This document shows, in pieces, positions 1 through 9,439 of a DNA stretch of 64,000 bases. The DNA is from Methylocaldum sp002005105 (GTDB taxonomy: Bacteria; Pseudomonadota; Gammaproteobacteria; Methylococcales; Methylococcaceae), in NCBI RefSeq assembly GCF_051027545.1, contig NZ_CP194902.1:124001-188000 (forward strand), written 5' to 3'. Both the position numbers and the translations under genes were made by a program. Within the stretch, counting starts at the first letter, position 1. The number at the start of each line of letters is the position of its first letter. The notes below the pieces were generated by a model, which did no database searches, was not told the origin of the DNA, and saw only the letters and a list, made by a program, of their open reading frames with translations.

Positions 1-208
1 TCGGCACGCCCAGCAACTCGTACTTCGCTTGATTGCTGTAAGTGACGAACCCTCTATCGAACCAAGCGGAGCTTCCGGGCACATCGGTGATACATTGGGC
101 CACCCACCCGCCGGTGCAAGATTCGGCCAAGACTAGCACTCGCCCCTGAAGCCTCAGGATCTGCCCAACCTCGCGCGCCAACGCGTATAACGCTTCGTCC
201 TCCGCCAT
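1..208 (-). CDS. pncC: Nicotinamide-nucleotide amidase (CinA C-terminal family), 3' part outside window
   Basis: Reading the minus strand from the ATG at 206-208 gives MAEDEALYALAREVG and then the family signature AESCTGG around residues 28-34, followed by DVPGSSAWFDRGFVTYSN. This is the start of a CinA C-terminal (PncC) domain, which deamidates nicotinamide mononucleotide to recycle NAD. Only the first 69 codons are inside the window and no stop is reached. The gene is divergent from mutS with a 54-bp gap; pncC, mutS and recA are commonly neighbours in gammaproteobacteria. I see no N-terminal MoaB-like CinA domain, so this is the short amidase form. Confidence 0.9.
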   Translation of the reverse strand, partial: MAEDEALYALAREVGQILRLQGRVLVLAESCTGGWVAQCITDVPGSSAWFDRGFVTYSNQAKYELLGVP

Positions 209-262
209 ATGTCAGCCATTCGTTCAATCGCAGACCTTTATTCTATCCGATAAACTACTCTG

Positions 263-2827
263 ATGACCGATCAAGCGACCACACTCTCCAGACATACTCC
301 ACTGATGCAGCAATACCTGCGCATCAAGGCCGAACACCCCGAGCAGCTTCTCTTTTTCCGAATGGGGGATTTTTACGAACTCTTCTACGAGGATGCGCGT
401 AAAGCCGCACAACTCCTGGACATCACCTTGACCGCTAGGGGCGAATCGGCCGGCGAACGCATACCTATGGCGGGTGTCCCCTATCATGCCGTCGATGGTT
501 ATCTCGCTCGACTGATCAAACTCGGTGAATCGGTTGCGATCTGTGAACAAATTGGAGATCCAGCCGCTTCCAAAGGTCCCGTCGAACGCAAGGTCGTACG
601 CATCGTCAGCCCCGGCACAGTGACCGAAGAGGCCTTGCTGGAGGATCGCAAAGAGAATCTATTGGTCGCCATTGTCCAACTCGGCGAAATTTATGGTCTC
701 GCCGGATTAGACCTGGCCGGCGGACGATTCACAGTTCAGCAGGTCACCAGCCTGGAGAGATTAGCCGGCGAACTGGAGCGTTTAAATCCTTCTGAGCTAC
801 TCATCAGCGAAGAATGGTCGCCACCACCGACCATAGCCGCAAGGCGTGGGATCACCCGGCGACCGTCTTGGCACTTCGACGCCGAGAGCGCACGTCATCG
901 ATTGCTTCGTCAATTCAAAACTCAAGATCTCTCCGGCTTCGGCTGCGAAGGTTCGCCCGCGGCGATCGCCGCCGCAGGTTGTTTGCTTCAATATGTTCAG
1001 GACACCCAAAAAAGCGCGCTGCCCCACATCCAAGGGCTACGGACAGAAACTGGCGAGGAAAGCATCATCCTGGACGCGGCAAGCCGGCGCAACTTGGAAT
1101 TGGATTTTCATCCGTCGGGTCGGGTCAATCTTACCCTGTTCGGCGTACTCGACCGCACATCAACCGCCATGGGCGGACGCCTGCTGCGACGCTGGCTCCA
1201 TCATCCTCTACGAGATCAACGCATTCTTTATCAGCGTTACGAGGCCATAGAGGCACTACGCAAAGATAGGAATTACGCTTCCATTCGCGATGTGCTTACA
1301 TCAGTCGGGGACATTGAACGCATCGTCGCCCGCATCGCGCTCAAATCGGCGCGGCCGCGGGATCTCGTGGTATTGCGAGCATCGTTGGGTACGCTACCCG
1401 AGCTTTTAAATCAGCTCGAAACCCTGGAGAGCACGCTCCTTACGGACATACGGCAGCGGATTCGAGAGCAGCCTGAAATTTACCAACTGCTCGATCGCGC
1501 GATCATAGAAAACCCGCCTATGCTGATCCGCGATGGCGGCGTCATTGCCGAAGGTTACCATCCGGAACTGGACGAACTACGCAACCTCAGCCAAAACACG
1601 GAACGCTTCCTGGTTGACCTCGAGCAGCGGGAACGCCAGCGAACTGGGCTATCAAACCTAAAGGTCGGATACAATCGTGTGCAAGGCTTCTATCTCGAGC
1701 TTTCCCGCACGCAGGCCGACAGGGTCCCGGCAGACTACATCCGGCGCCAAACCTTGAAGGGTGCCGAGCGCTATATCACGCCAGAACTAAAAGCCTTTGA
1801 AGATAAGGTGCTGAGCGCACGGGAACGCTCCCTAGCGTTTGAGAAAGCCCTTTATGACGAGCTATTGGATATTCTTGGCACGTCGATAAAAGCGCTGCAG
1901 GACTGCGCTTCAGGGCTCTCGGAGCTGGACGTCTTGGCCAACCTGGCCGAGCGCGCCGAAAGCCTGAACCTCACCATGCCCCTACTAATCAAGGAACCAG
2001 GCATTCGCATCACAGGCGGCCGCCATCCCGTCGTCGAAACGGTTGCCGATACGCCGTTTGTCCCCAACGATTTGGAACTCAACTCCGACCGCCGCATGCT
2101 CATTATCACCGGCCCCAATATGGGCGGGAAATCCACTTATATGCGCCAAACCGCACTTATCGTCTTAATGGCTCATATCGGCAGCTACGTGCCTGCGGAA
2201 GCGGCGATGATAGGCCCGATCGACCGGATTTTCACCCGGATCGGTGCCTCCGACGACTTGGCCAGCGGCCGATCGACATTTATGGTCGAGATGACCGAGA
2301 CCGCGAACATCCTTCATAACGCGACATCATCAAGTCTCGTGCTAATGGATGAGATCGGTCGCGGCACCAGCACCTTTGATGGCTTGGCACTGGCCTGGGC
2401 AACGGCCGACTACTTGGCACGCAAGATCCAGGCGTTCACGCTTTTTGCGACCCACTACTTCGAATTGATTACGCTGCCTGACGAGTGCCCCGGGGTACAG
2501 AACGTCCATCTGGACGCAGTAGAGCACGGCGATGGGGTCGTGTTCCTTCATGCCGTCAAGGACGGCCCGGCCAACCAGAGCTACGGACTCCAGGTGGCTG
2601 CTCTGGCTGGCGTGCCGAGAACGGTGATTGACAACGCGCGCAAGAAGTTGACGGTTCTGGAGAACCAGACCTATGCGGAACATCAAAGCGAAGCACGGCA
2701 ATTCGACCTTTTCGCGAATGCCGAGCCTCACCCTGCGTTGGATCTGCTCAGAACGATCAGACCCGAAGAAATCACACCCAAACAGGCCTTGGACTTGCTG
2801 TTCACCCTAAAGGACTTGACGAACTGA
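263..2827 (+). CDS. mutS: DNA mismatch repair protein MutS
   Basis: The 854-residue protein has the full-length MutS layout. The N-terminal mismatch-binding domain carries the Phe-x-Glu wedge (F37-Y-E39 in GDFYELF), followed by the connector, lever and clamp regions. The C-terminal ATPase has Walker A GPNMGGKS at about 617-624, Walker B-type DEIGRGTSTFDG, and the helix-turn-helix dimer region. MutS scans DNA for mispairs and insertion loops and recruits MutL. The ATG at 263 has only a weak ribosome-binding site, but the sequence after it matches the usual MutS N-terminus (TPLMQQYLRIKAEHP). Nothing suggests truncation. Confidence 0.98.
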   Translation: MTDQATTLSRHTPLMQQYLRIKAEHPEQLLFFRMGDFYELFYEDARKAAQLLDITLTARGESAGERIPMAGVPYHAVDGYLARLIKLGESVAICEQIGDPAASKGPVERKVVRIVSPGTVTEEALLEDRKENLLVAIVQLGEIYGLAGLDLAGGRFTVQQVTSLERLAGELERLNPSELLISEEWSPPPTIAARRGITRRPSWHFDAESARHRLLRQFKTQDLSGFGCEGSPAAIAAAGCLLQYVQDTQKSALPHIQGLRTETGEESIILDAASRRNLELDFHPSGRVNLTLFGVLDRTSTAMGGRLLRRWLHHPLRDQRILYQRYEAIEALRKDRNYASIRDVLTSVGDIERIVARIALKSARPRDLVVLRASLGTLPELLNQLETLESTLLTDIRQRIREQPEIYQLLDRAIIENPPMLIRDGGVIAEGYHPELDELRNLSQNTERFLVDLEQRERQRTGLSNLKVGYNRVQGFYLELSRTQADRVPADYIRRQTLKGAERYITPELKAFEDKVLSARERSLAFEKALYDELLDILGTSIKALQDCASGLSELDVLANLAERAESLNLTMPLLIKEPGIRITGGRHPVVETVADTPFVPNDLELNSDRRMLIITGPNMGGKSTYMRQTALIVLMAHIGSYVPAEAAMIGPIDRIFTRIGASDDLASGRSTFMVEMTETANILHNATSSSLVLMDEIGRGTSTFDGLALAWATADYLARKIQAFTLFATHYFELITLPDECPGVQNVHLDAVEHGDGVVFLHAVKDGPANQSYGLQVAALAGVPRTVIDNARKKLTVLENQTYAEHQSEARQFDLFANAEPHPALDLLRTIRPEEITPKQALDLLFTLKDLTN

Positions 2828-2850
2828 GAGCAAGACGCTGGAGTCGACCA

Positions 2851-2873
2851 CGCCTAAATGGGCGCTTATTTTT
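2851..2873 (+). terminator. Possible intrinsic terminator of mutS
   Basis: A short stem CGCC/GGCG with a 6-nt loop is followed by CTTATTTTT, between the convergent genes mutS and dsbC. The stem is only 4 bp and the T-run overlaps the dsbC stop codon, so this is a weak candidate. Confidence 0.4.
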
Positions 2874-3585
2874 CGCTCTCTTGAGCCAAAATCTTGGCCA
2901 ATTGACTAGCCGGCACGTATCCCGGCAGTATGTTCCCTTTCTCGGTGACAAGCATGGGCGTTCCGGCGGCGCCCATTTGCGTTCCCAGTGTCAGATGCCG
3001 ATCTACCGGGTTGTCGCATTGCCGGTTTTCGATGGTCTCGCCACGCTTCGCCTTGGTCAAAGCCGCGTTGCGATCGTCCGCACACCACACCGACACCGCT
3101 TTCTTGTAGGAATCAGAGCCTTCGCCAGCGCGCGGGAAAAACAGGTAACGAATCTCGATACCTTCCGTTAGATACTGATCGATCTCCGAATGCAGTTTTC
3201 GACAGTAGCCGCAATCGATATCGGTGAACACGTATAGCAAGTGCTTCGAACTCTTAGGCTTGAAGACTATCATGTTGTCTGAGCCGACTTTTTTCAGAGA
3301 ACTGACTCGAGCGTCGGCCAGCTTGCCTTCCGTTAAATCTTCGCGCGCCTTAATATCGATCATCGAGCCCTGAAACAAATACCGACCGTCCTCCGAAACA
3401 TAGAACAGCTTCGGCCCAACAACGACTTCGTAAAGCCCCGACATGGCGGACGGTGTGATCGAATCCGGCTTGACTCCGGGCAAAGCGTCCTTTAACGCTT
3501 GTTCAATGGCTTTATTGTCGGCATAGGCCGGCCCGAAAAAAAGAGCCGCCATGCCCAAGAATGCGACGCCCCAATGTGTTTTCAT
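2866..3585 (-). CDS. dsbC: Thiol:disulfide interchange protein DsbC
   Basis: The protein has 239 residues with a signal peptide of about 22 residues (cleavage likely after GPAYA), an N-terminal DsbC dimerisation domain (about 25-85), a linker, and a thioredoxin fold with the redox motif CGYC at 125-128. A second cysteine pair, seen in WCADD and ENRQCDN, matches the structural disulfide of periplasmic DsbC. It isomerises wrong disulfides in the periplasm and is kept reduced by DsbD. It lies 31 nt after rseP on the same strand and may be its last co-transcribed gene. Many relatives have bamA in this position. Confidence 0.95.
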   Translation of the reverse strand: MKTHWGVAFLGMAALFFGPAYADNKAIEQALKDALPGVKPDSITPSAMSGLYEVVVGPKLFYVSEDGRYLFQGSMIDIKAREDLTEGKLADARVSSLKKVGSDNMIVFKPKSSKHLLYVFTDIDCGYCRKLHSEIDQYLTEGIEIRYLFFPRAGEGSDSYKKAVSVWCADDRNAALTKAKRGETIENRQCDNPVDRHLTLGTQMGAAGTPMLVTEKGNILPGYVPASQLAKILAQESEK

Positions 3586-3616
3586 GAATGTATCCGTGGG
3601 TTGCTTCGGTTTCGAT

Positions 3617-4978
3617 TTATGTCAGCAAACGCTCGATGTCGAGAATGAATGCCAGACTCATCAAGGATAACAGAATGAATAAGCCGATTTGCTGAAAGAA
3701 CGCTTGCGTCTGCTCCGACACGGGACTGCCTTTGACAGCCTCGACCAGATAAAACATGAGATGTCCGCCGTCGAGCACGGGAATCGGCAATAAATTCAAC
3801 ACGGCCAAGCTGACGCTGACAATGGCGAGAAACTTAAGAAATTGACTAAAGCCTATGCTCGCCGATTTTCCGGCATACTGAGCGATGCTGATCGGACCAC
3901 TCAGGTTTTCGATGCCTGCTTTACCGACCAGCATCCGCCCGATCATTTTCAAAGTCAAAACGGAGTAATCGCCGGTTTTTTCTACTGCGGCCACAAACGC
4001 AGGAAGCACGCCGAGACGATACTCTACCTGCATTGCATCAATAAGGTGCTCGGGTATCTGAACTGCAGCGCCTATTCTCCCGATACGACCTTCTTCCGAT
4101 TCAACCGGCGTCGGCGTTACCGAGCGAGACAAGCGCTCGCCACCGCGCTCCACGACGACTTCGAGCGAAGCGTTGGGATGGGCGCGCACATGATCCACCC
4201 ACTCCCGCCATGTCCTAATCGGTCTGCCGTCCACACTTACCAGCCTATCGCCAGCCTGCAACCCGGCTCTCTCCGCCGCACCGCCCGGCTCGACCCTATC
4301 GATAATCGGCGGAATATCCGGCTCCCAAGGACGAATGCCCAGGCGCTGATACAATAAATTAGGCTGCTGTGCGAGTTCCTCCGGTACCGTCAGGGTTCGC
4401 TGCAGTTGTTCACCGCCCTTCGTCTTGACGTCGACGGGAATCGCTTCACCCTCCATGATTCGCTCCAGCAATTCGCCCATGGCTTGGTTCCAGGTAGGCG
4501 TCGCTTCACCTGCCACAGCCACAATCTCGTCGCCTTCCGCAAACCCGACCTGAGCCGCCAACGAGCCGCTGGCCACGGGTCCCAACACGGGGCGCATGCC
4601 GGTTTCGCCGATCATGAAAACCGCCCAGTAGACCAGAATCGCTAAAATGAAATTGAAGAACGGTCCTGCAAATACAATCGCTACGCGACGAATTAGAGAT
4701 TGACGGTTGAAAGCATAAGGCAGATCAGCCGGTGCTACTGTTCCCTCCCGTTCATCCACCATTTTCACATAGCCGCCCAAGGGAAGCGCCGCCACGGTGA
4801 ATTCGGTGCTATCAGGCGTTCTTTGATGACGCCAGAGAATCTTCCCGAACCCCAACGAAAACCGGATAACCTTAACTCCTAATTTCCGCGCAGCCCAAAA
4901 ATGGCCCAACTCATGAAAGGCGATCAGGATTGTTAACGCTACGATGAAGTAAAAAAGCGTATGAAGGAGCGAAAACAT
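3617..4978 (-). CDS. rseP: RIP metalloprotease RseP (site-2 protease)
   Basis: This 453-residue inner-membrane zinc protease carries HELGH at residues 22-26 in the first membrane helix and the partner motif NLLPIPVLDGGHL near 394-406 in a C-terminal helix. Between them are two PDZ domains (roughly 120-210 and 215-300), with SGSLAAQVGF and RAGLQAGDRLVSVDG as their binding-loop regions. It performs the second, intramembrane cut of RseA to release sigma-E and also clears signal-peptide remnants. It starts 7 nt after dxr and is part of the rpsB-to-rseP cluster. Length and motifs are those of an active enzyme. Confidence 0.97.
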   Translation of the reverse strand: MFSLLHTLFYFIVALTILIAFHELGHFWAARKLGVKVIRFSLGFGKILWRHQRTPDSTEFTVAALPLGGYVKMVDEREGTVAPADLPYAFNRQSLIRRVAIVFAGPFFNFILAILVYWAVFMIGETGMRPVLGPVASGSLAAQVGFAEGDEIVAVAGEATPTWNQAMGELLERIMEGEAIPVDVKTKGGEQLQRTLTVPEELAQQPNLLYQRLGIRPWEPDIPPIIDRVEPGGAAERAGLQAGDRLVSVDGRPIRTWREWVDHVRAHPNASLEVVVERGGERLSRSVTPTPVESEEGRIGRIGAAVQIPEHLIDAMQVEYRLGVLPAFVAAVEKTGDYSVLTLKMIGRMLVGKAGIENLSGPISIAQYAGKSASIGFSQFLKFLAIVSVSLAVLNLLPIPVLDGGHLMFYLVEAVKGSPVSEQTQAFFQQIGLFILLSLMSLAFILDIERLLT

Positions 4979-4985
4979 GGGAGCG

Positions 4986-6173
4986 TTAATACACCGCTAG
5001 CCGATTGATATATGACTCGGCCGTCGAGCGAGCGATTCGGTCCGCATCGAGAACGGCATCGATTGTATTGGCGGGGCCCGGCACAATAGTCGCCATGCAA
5101 TGCTTGATTGTCTCTGGAATATCCGTGAACCGTATCTTACGATCCAAGAACGACGAAACGGCCACTTCGTTCGCGGCATTTAGAATAGCCGGCATCGTTC
5201 CGGCTGCACGAACAGCTTGATAAGCCAAACTCAAACATGGAAAACGAGCTTCATCCGGTGCCTCGAAGTCCAATTGTCTGACACTGAATAGGTCCAGAGG
5301 TTCCGCCCCAGACTCGAATCGCTCCGGCCAAGCTAAGGCATGGGCGATGGGAATACGCATATCCGGGCTACCCATTTGCGCCAGCACCGTCCCGTCGACA
5401 TAATCGACCAACGAATGAATGACGCTTTGCCGATGAATAACGACTTGAATGCGCTCAGGCAGCATGTTGAACAACAGGCATGCTTCGATCACTTCTAGCC
5501 CTTTGTTCATCATAGTAGCCGAATCGACCGAAATTTTCCGCCCCATAACCCAGTTGGGATGAGCCACGGCTTGATCCGGCGTTACGTCGTCCAACTCATC
5601 TAATGGCTTACGCAAAAAAGGACCGCCGGAAGCGGTAAGCAAAATCCGCCGGACGCCGGAAGCCGTCTGACCGGCGCAGTAATCTGCCGGCATGCACTGA
5701 AAAATGGCATTGTGCTCACTGTCGATCGGCAGCAGCTTGGCGCCCGACTTGGCAACCTCGGCCATGAAAAGCTGCCCCGACATCACCAGCGCCTCTTTGT
5801 TCGCCAAGAATACGGTCTTGCCGGCTCTTGCCGCCGCCAAAGTCGGCAAAAGCCCCGCCGCCCCGACAATAGCGGCCATGACGCCATCCACTTCAGGCAA
5901 CATGGCCACCTCTTCCAGAGATTTCGTGCCGCTTAGCACTTCGGTATCCGGCAGCCCAGCAGCACAGAGCCGCCGTCTCAATTCTTCAGCCTGCCCTTCG
6001 CTACGGAGAACCACATATGAAGGCCGGAACTGCTGACATTGCTCATAAAGCCGGTCCAGATTGTTATTCGCGGTAAGCGCCACGACCCGGTAACGATCCG
6101 GATGCCGTGCAACCACATCGAGCGTGCTGACGCCAATGGATCCTGTCGAGCCAAGAATGCAAATGCCTTTCAT
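4986..6173 (-). CDS. dxr: 1-deoxy-D-xylulose 5-phosphate reductoisomerase
   Basis: The 395-residue enzyme has an NADPH-binding N-terminus GSTGSIGVSTLDV (residues 8-20), the conserved LANKEALVMSG segment and DSEHNAIFQ in the metal and substrate site, then the flexible-loop and C-terminal helical domains. It converts DXP to 2-C-methyl-D-erythritol 4-phosphate, the first committed step of the MEP isoprenoid pathway, and so feeds undecaprenyl phosphate and quinones. It lies one nucleotide after cdsA and 7 nt before rseP, so translation is probably coupled. The gene symbol ispC is a synonym. Confidence 0.98.
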   Translation of the reverse strand: MKGICILGSTGSIGVSTLDVVARHPDRYRVVALTANNNLDRLYEQCQQFRPSYVVLRSEGQAEELRRRLCAAGLPDTEVLSGTKSLEEVAMLPEVDGVMAAIVGAAGLLPTLAAARAGKTVFLANKEALVMSGQLFMAEVAKSGAKLLPIDSEHNAIFQCMPADYCAGQTASGVRRILLTASGGPFLRKPLDELDDVTPDQAVAHPNWVMGRKISVDSATMMNKGLEVIEACLLFNMLPERIQVVIHRQSVIHSLVDYVDGTVLAQMGSPDMRIPIAHALAWPERFESGAEPLDLFSVRQLDFEAPDEARFPCLSLAYQAVRAAGTMPAILNAANEVAVSSFLDRKIRFTDIPETIKHCMATIVPGPANTIDAVLDADRIARSTAESYINRLAVY

Positions 6174-6174
6174 C

Positions 6175-7164
6175 TTAATGGGCTCCCTTGTTCGAGGGAG
6201 ATTTTTCTTCGTTTACGACGCCTTCTTCCACAAAACCTTCATCGTTTGTCCCCTCCTCGTCATGAGGCGTTATGTCTCCGGAACTTTCAGCAGGCAGCTC
6301 CTCGGGAATGACGATATTTGTTTCCAACTCCGCCGTCAAAAATACTCCGAGCAGCAACGAACCGGCATAAAAGATCGAAACTGCCGCCAGCAAGCTATCG
6401 ATGCGATCGAGAATTCCACCGTGCCCCGGTAATACGGCGCCACTGTCCTTCACCCCGCGAACGCGCTTTGCTAGGCTTTCGAAAAGGTCGCCGCATACTG
6501 ACGCTGCCACTGTAAACAAAGACAGGAACACGAAATCGGCAAGGGCGATAGCTTCGAGCTTTGCGAATAGCCCTACCGCAATTGCCAGGACCGCCGCAGC
6601 GAACAAGGCCCCATAAACCCCTTCAACGGTCTTGCCGGGACTGATCGGTTCCAGCAACTTGGTATGGCCCCAGCGCTTACCCACAAAATAAGCCGCCACA
6701 TCGGCCGCCCAAACGAGAAATACCAGATAAAAAACCTGTTCCTGACGAAAATTCAAGCGCAGCCAGACCATCAAGATCCAACCGGTGATCAGCACGAATG
6801 CACCGGCGGCCAGTTTCGCAGCAAGCGGATACTGGATCTTGACCAAACGCTCAGGTATCCGACGGAACGCGATTCCCCACACGAACCACCAGGCCACTAC
6901 GGGCCAGTAAAACCACTCAGGCAGTTCACCCGGTGCCCAGTCGATGGCGAAATACCGCGCAGCAAGCAGAAAAGCGAACACCACACCGACGAAACTGAGA
7001 CGCGACGATAAGCTACCGAGACCGGAAAGATTCGCCCACTCCCAAGCGCCAGCTAAAATAATCGCGCCCCAAAACACCGCAAAACCGTCAGCGGGCAAGA
7101 ATAAAATCGCGGCGATAATGAGCGGCGCCAGCACCAAAGCGGTAATGACTCGATTTTTCAGCAT
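6175..7164 (-). CDS. cdsA: Phosphatidate cytidylyltransferase with an acidic C-terminal extension
   Basis: CdsA makes CDP-diacylglycerol from phosphatidate and CTP in the inner membrane. The sequence has several hydrophobic helices and the family signature region KRVRGVKDSGAVLPGHGGI with LDRIDSL just after it. The last membrane helix ends near residue 275. After it comes a tail of about 50 residues, very rich in Glu and Asp and without hydrophobic segments (for example HDEEGTNDEGFVEEG), which makes the protein 329 residues against the usual 265-290. The reading frame stays open through the tail up to the stop just before dxr, with no sign of a frameshift. The tail's function is unknown. Confidence 0.95.
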   Translation of the reverse strand: MLKNRVITALVLAPLIIAAILFLPADGFAVFWGAIILAGAWEWANLSGLGSLSSRLSFVGVVFAFLLAARYFAIDWAPGELPEWFYWPVVAWWFVWGIAFRRIPERLVKIQYPLAAKLAAGAFVLITGWILMVWLRLNFRQEQVFYLVFLVWAADVAAYFVGKRWGHTKLLEPISPGKTVEGVYGALFAAAVLAIAVGLFAKLEAIALADFVFLSLFTVAASVCGDLFESLAKRVRGVKDSGAVLPGHGGILDRIDSLLAAVSIFYAGSLLLGVFLTAELETNIVIPEELPAESSGDITPHDEEGTNDEGFVEEGVVNEEKSPSNKGAH

Positions 7165-7186
7165 GACTGTCTCGTAAATAGCAAAA

Positions 7187-7975
7187 TTAACGGGATTCGC
7201 TTGTCTTAGTGCAAACGTTTTCTGGAACCAGATCCTCGACTTGCTCGCTCGTATATCCGAAGCGGCGCTGTCGACTTGCGTAGTCGTTCAACGCGAGTTC
7301 GAGTGATTGTTCGTCGAAATCTGGCCACAAGGCAGGCGTGAAATAGAGTTCGGTGTAAGCCAGCTGCCACAACAAGAAATTGCTAATCCGCTGTTCGCCA
7401 CCGGTGCGAATGAAAAGATCGGGCTCGGGCAGATCCGTCAGGGTCAACTGAGATTCAAAGACATCCGCGCTAATGTCTCCGGAACACAGCTCGCCTCGTG
7501 CGACCTTTTCGGCCAGCGCACGGGCAGCCTGCAAAATATCCCAGCGGCCGCCGTAATTAGCCGCGATGGTCAGGTTCAAATGGGTATTCGAACTGGTAAG
7601 CCTTTCGGCGGCCGAAATCTTTTCCTGCAGCGCGGGCGAAAACGCCGCCCGATCGCCGATCACCCGAAGCCGGACGCCATTTTCATGAAGCTTTTCGGTT
7701 TCCCGCTCCAAGGTTGTCAAAAACAGCTCCATGAGCAGAGACACCTCTTGCGGAGGACGCCGCCAGTTTTCGCTGCTGAAGGCGAACAGGGTGAGCGCCT
7801 CGATTCGGCGCTTCAGACAGTGTTCGATAACCTTTCGTACTGCCGAGACACCGGCGCGATGCCCAGCCGTACGCGGCAGAAAACGCTTTTTTGCCCAACG
7901 GCCATTACCATCCATAACGATGGCGATATGGCGGGGCAGCCGGTCATCATCGATAGGGACAGCGGGCACTTCCAT
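7187..7975 (-). CDS. uppS: Isoprenyl transferase (undecaprenyl diphosphate synthase)
   Basis: The 262-residue cis-prenyltransferase has the catalytic aspartate D22 in VMDGNGRWAKKR, the ENWRRP segment, and the C-terminal DLFIRTGGEQRISNF motif that binds isopentenyl diphosphate. It elongates farnesyl diphosphate to C55 undecaprenyl diphosphate, the lipid carrier for peptidoglycan and O-antigen. It follows frr after a 146-nt gap and precedes cdsA by 22 nt. The start used is the ATG at 7975; the upstream CGGAACC is a weak ribosome-binding site. ispU is a synonym. Confidence 0.97.
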   Translation of the reverse strand: MEVPAVPIDDDRLPRHIAIVMDGNGRWAKKRFLPRTAGHRAGVSAVRKVIEHCLKRRIEALTLFAFSSENWRRPPQEVSLLMELFLTTLERETEKLHENGVRLRVIGDRAAFSPALQEKISAAERLTSSNTHLNLTIAANYGGRWDILQAARALAEKVARGELCSGDISADVFESQLTLTDLPEPDLFIRTGGEQRISNFLLWQLAYTELYFTPALWPDFDEQSLELALNDYASRQRRFGYTSEQVEDLVPENVCTKTSESR

Positions 7976-8121
7976 ATTTAGGTTCCGAACTGATCATCAT
8001 TTTGGAAAACGAGATGCCCAACCGTTCCTGAGTGAAATCGGTTTCGCCGGGGGCACCATCGAATACTGGCTGATAATTATTGAAGAAAGAGCCGAATTTC
8101 GACACGACCGGAAGGGACCGA

Positions 8122-8679
8122 TTAAATTGCCATTAAGTCCGCTTCCTTTTCGCTCAGCAAACCATCGACGTCTTTAATGTACTGATCGGTCAATTTTTGA
8201 ACTTGCTCTTGACTGCGTCGCTCCTGGTCTTCCGAGATTTGCTTTTCCTTCAACGCAGCCTTGAGCTCATTATTGGCATCGCGCCGTATATTGCGAATCG
8301 CGACCCGAGCATTTTCGGCTTCGTGACGCACGACCTTGATCAGGTCGCGCCGCCGTTCTTCGGTAAGCGGCGGCATGGGGACACGGATTACCGAACCGGC
8401 AGTCGAGGGATTCAGCCCCAAATCGGACGTCATGATCGCCTTTTCGATAGCCTGAACCATACTGCGCTCCCATGGGGTCACGGTCAGTGTTCGGGCATCT
8501 TCGACAGCGACGTTGGCCGTTTGCGTTAACGGTACCTCGTTGCCGTAGTAAGACACCATGATGTGATCCAAGAGGCTGGGATGAGCTCGGCCGGTCCTTA
8601 TCTTGGCAAACTCATGCTTGAGCGCCTCGATACTCTTCTTCATTCGTTCCGCAGTCCGTTTTTGAATATCGTCGATCAT
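8122..8679 (-). CDS. frr: Ribosome recycling factor
   Basis: The protein has exactly the usual 185 residues, with the typical start MIDDIQKRTAERMKKSIEAL, the conserved KIRTGRAHPSLLD segment and the RRRDLIKVVRHEAE helix. RRF works with EF-G to split post-termination ribosomes. It starts 2 nt after the pyrH stop, so the two are almost certainly co-translated. A 146-nt spacer without a clear promoter or terminator separates it from uppS. Confidence 0.98.
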   Translation of the reverse strand: MIDDIQKRTAERMKKSIEALKHEFAKIRTGRAHPSLLDHIMVSYYGNEVPLTQTANVAVEDARTLTVTPWERSMVQAIEKAIMTSDLGLNPSTAGSVIRVPMPPLTEERRRDLIKVVRHEAENARVAIRNIRRDANNELKAALKEKQISEDQERRSQEQVQKLTDQYIKDVDGLLSEKEADLMAI

Positions 8680-8681
8680 GG

Positions 8682-9404
8682 TTATCTACCGGTTTCAATT
8701 AAGGATCCAATATCTTCGCCCAGAACCACGCGCATGACGGCCCCGGGATCGAACACGTTCATCACCCTCAGCGGCATATTATGGTCGCGGCACAAAACCA
8801 GCGCCGTGGCATCCATTACATTAAGGCGTTGATCCAAGGCCTCGTCATAGGTCAGCCTCGAGTAAAACCGCGCATTGGAATCCTTGAGCGGATCCGCCGA
8901 ATAAACCCCCTCCACTTTAGTGGCCTTAATCAGCAACTCGGCATTGATCTCGATCGCACGCAGGCTGGCTGCCGAATCCGTCGTGAAAAATGGATTGCCG
9001 GTACCCGCAGCAAAGATGACTACCCGCCCTTTCTCAAGGTGTCGGACTGCACGACGCCTGATGTAATCCTCGCAAACCTGATTGATTTTCAAAGCCGACA
9101 TGACGCGGACCGGCTGCCCGAGTTTTTCAAGGGCGTCCTGCATAGCAAGGGCATTCAGGACTGTGGCCAGCATACCCATGTAATCGCCGGTAACCCGATC
9201 CAAGCCTTCTGATGCCTTTTCCGAGCCACGTATGATGTTGCCGCCCCCAATGACCAGCCCCACCTGGACACCGATCTGACACAAATCATTTATTTCGTGC
9301 GCTAGACGCTTAATCGTTTGTGGGTCGATACCACTTCCCTGTTCACCCATAAGCGCTTCGCCGCTTAACTTCAGCAGAATTCGGGTGTATTTAGGCGCGC
9401 TCAT
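8682..9404 (-). CDS. pyrH: Uridylate kinase
   Basis: The 240-residue protein of the amino-acid-kinase fold phosphorylates UMP to UDP as a hexamer activated by GTP and inhibited by UTP. Visible family motifs are KLSGEALMGEQG near the N-terminus, GLVIGGGNIIRG, and the DYMGMLATVLNALAMQ helix, with TGNPFFTTD towards the C-terminal half. It lies 91 nt after tsf, and that gap holds a branched stem-loop (see 9440-9483). frr follows after 2 nt. Confidence 0.98.
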   Translation of the reverse strand: MSAPKYTRILLKLSGEALMGEQGSGIDPQTIKRLAHEINDLCQIGVQVGLVIGGGNIIRGSEKASEGLDRVTGDYMGMLATVLNALAMQDALEKLGQPVRVMSALKINQVCEDYIRRRAVRHLEKGRVVIFAAGTGNPFFTTDSAASLRAIEINAELLIKATKVEGVYSADPLKDSNARFYSRLTYDEALDQRLNVMDATALVLCRDHNMPLRVMNVFDPGAVMRVVLGEDIGSLIETGR

Positions 9405-9439
9405 CGGTTCAAATTCTGTGTTGTCGATTGGTTATCCGC

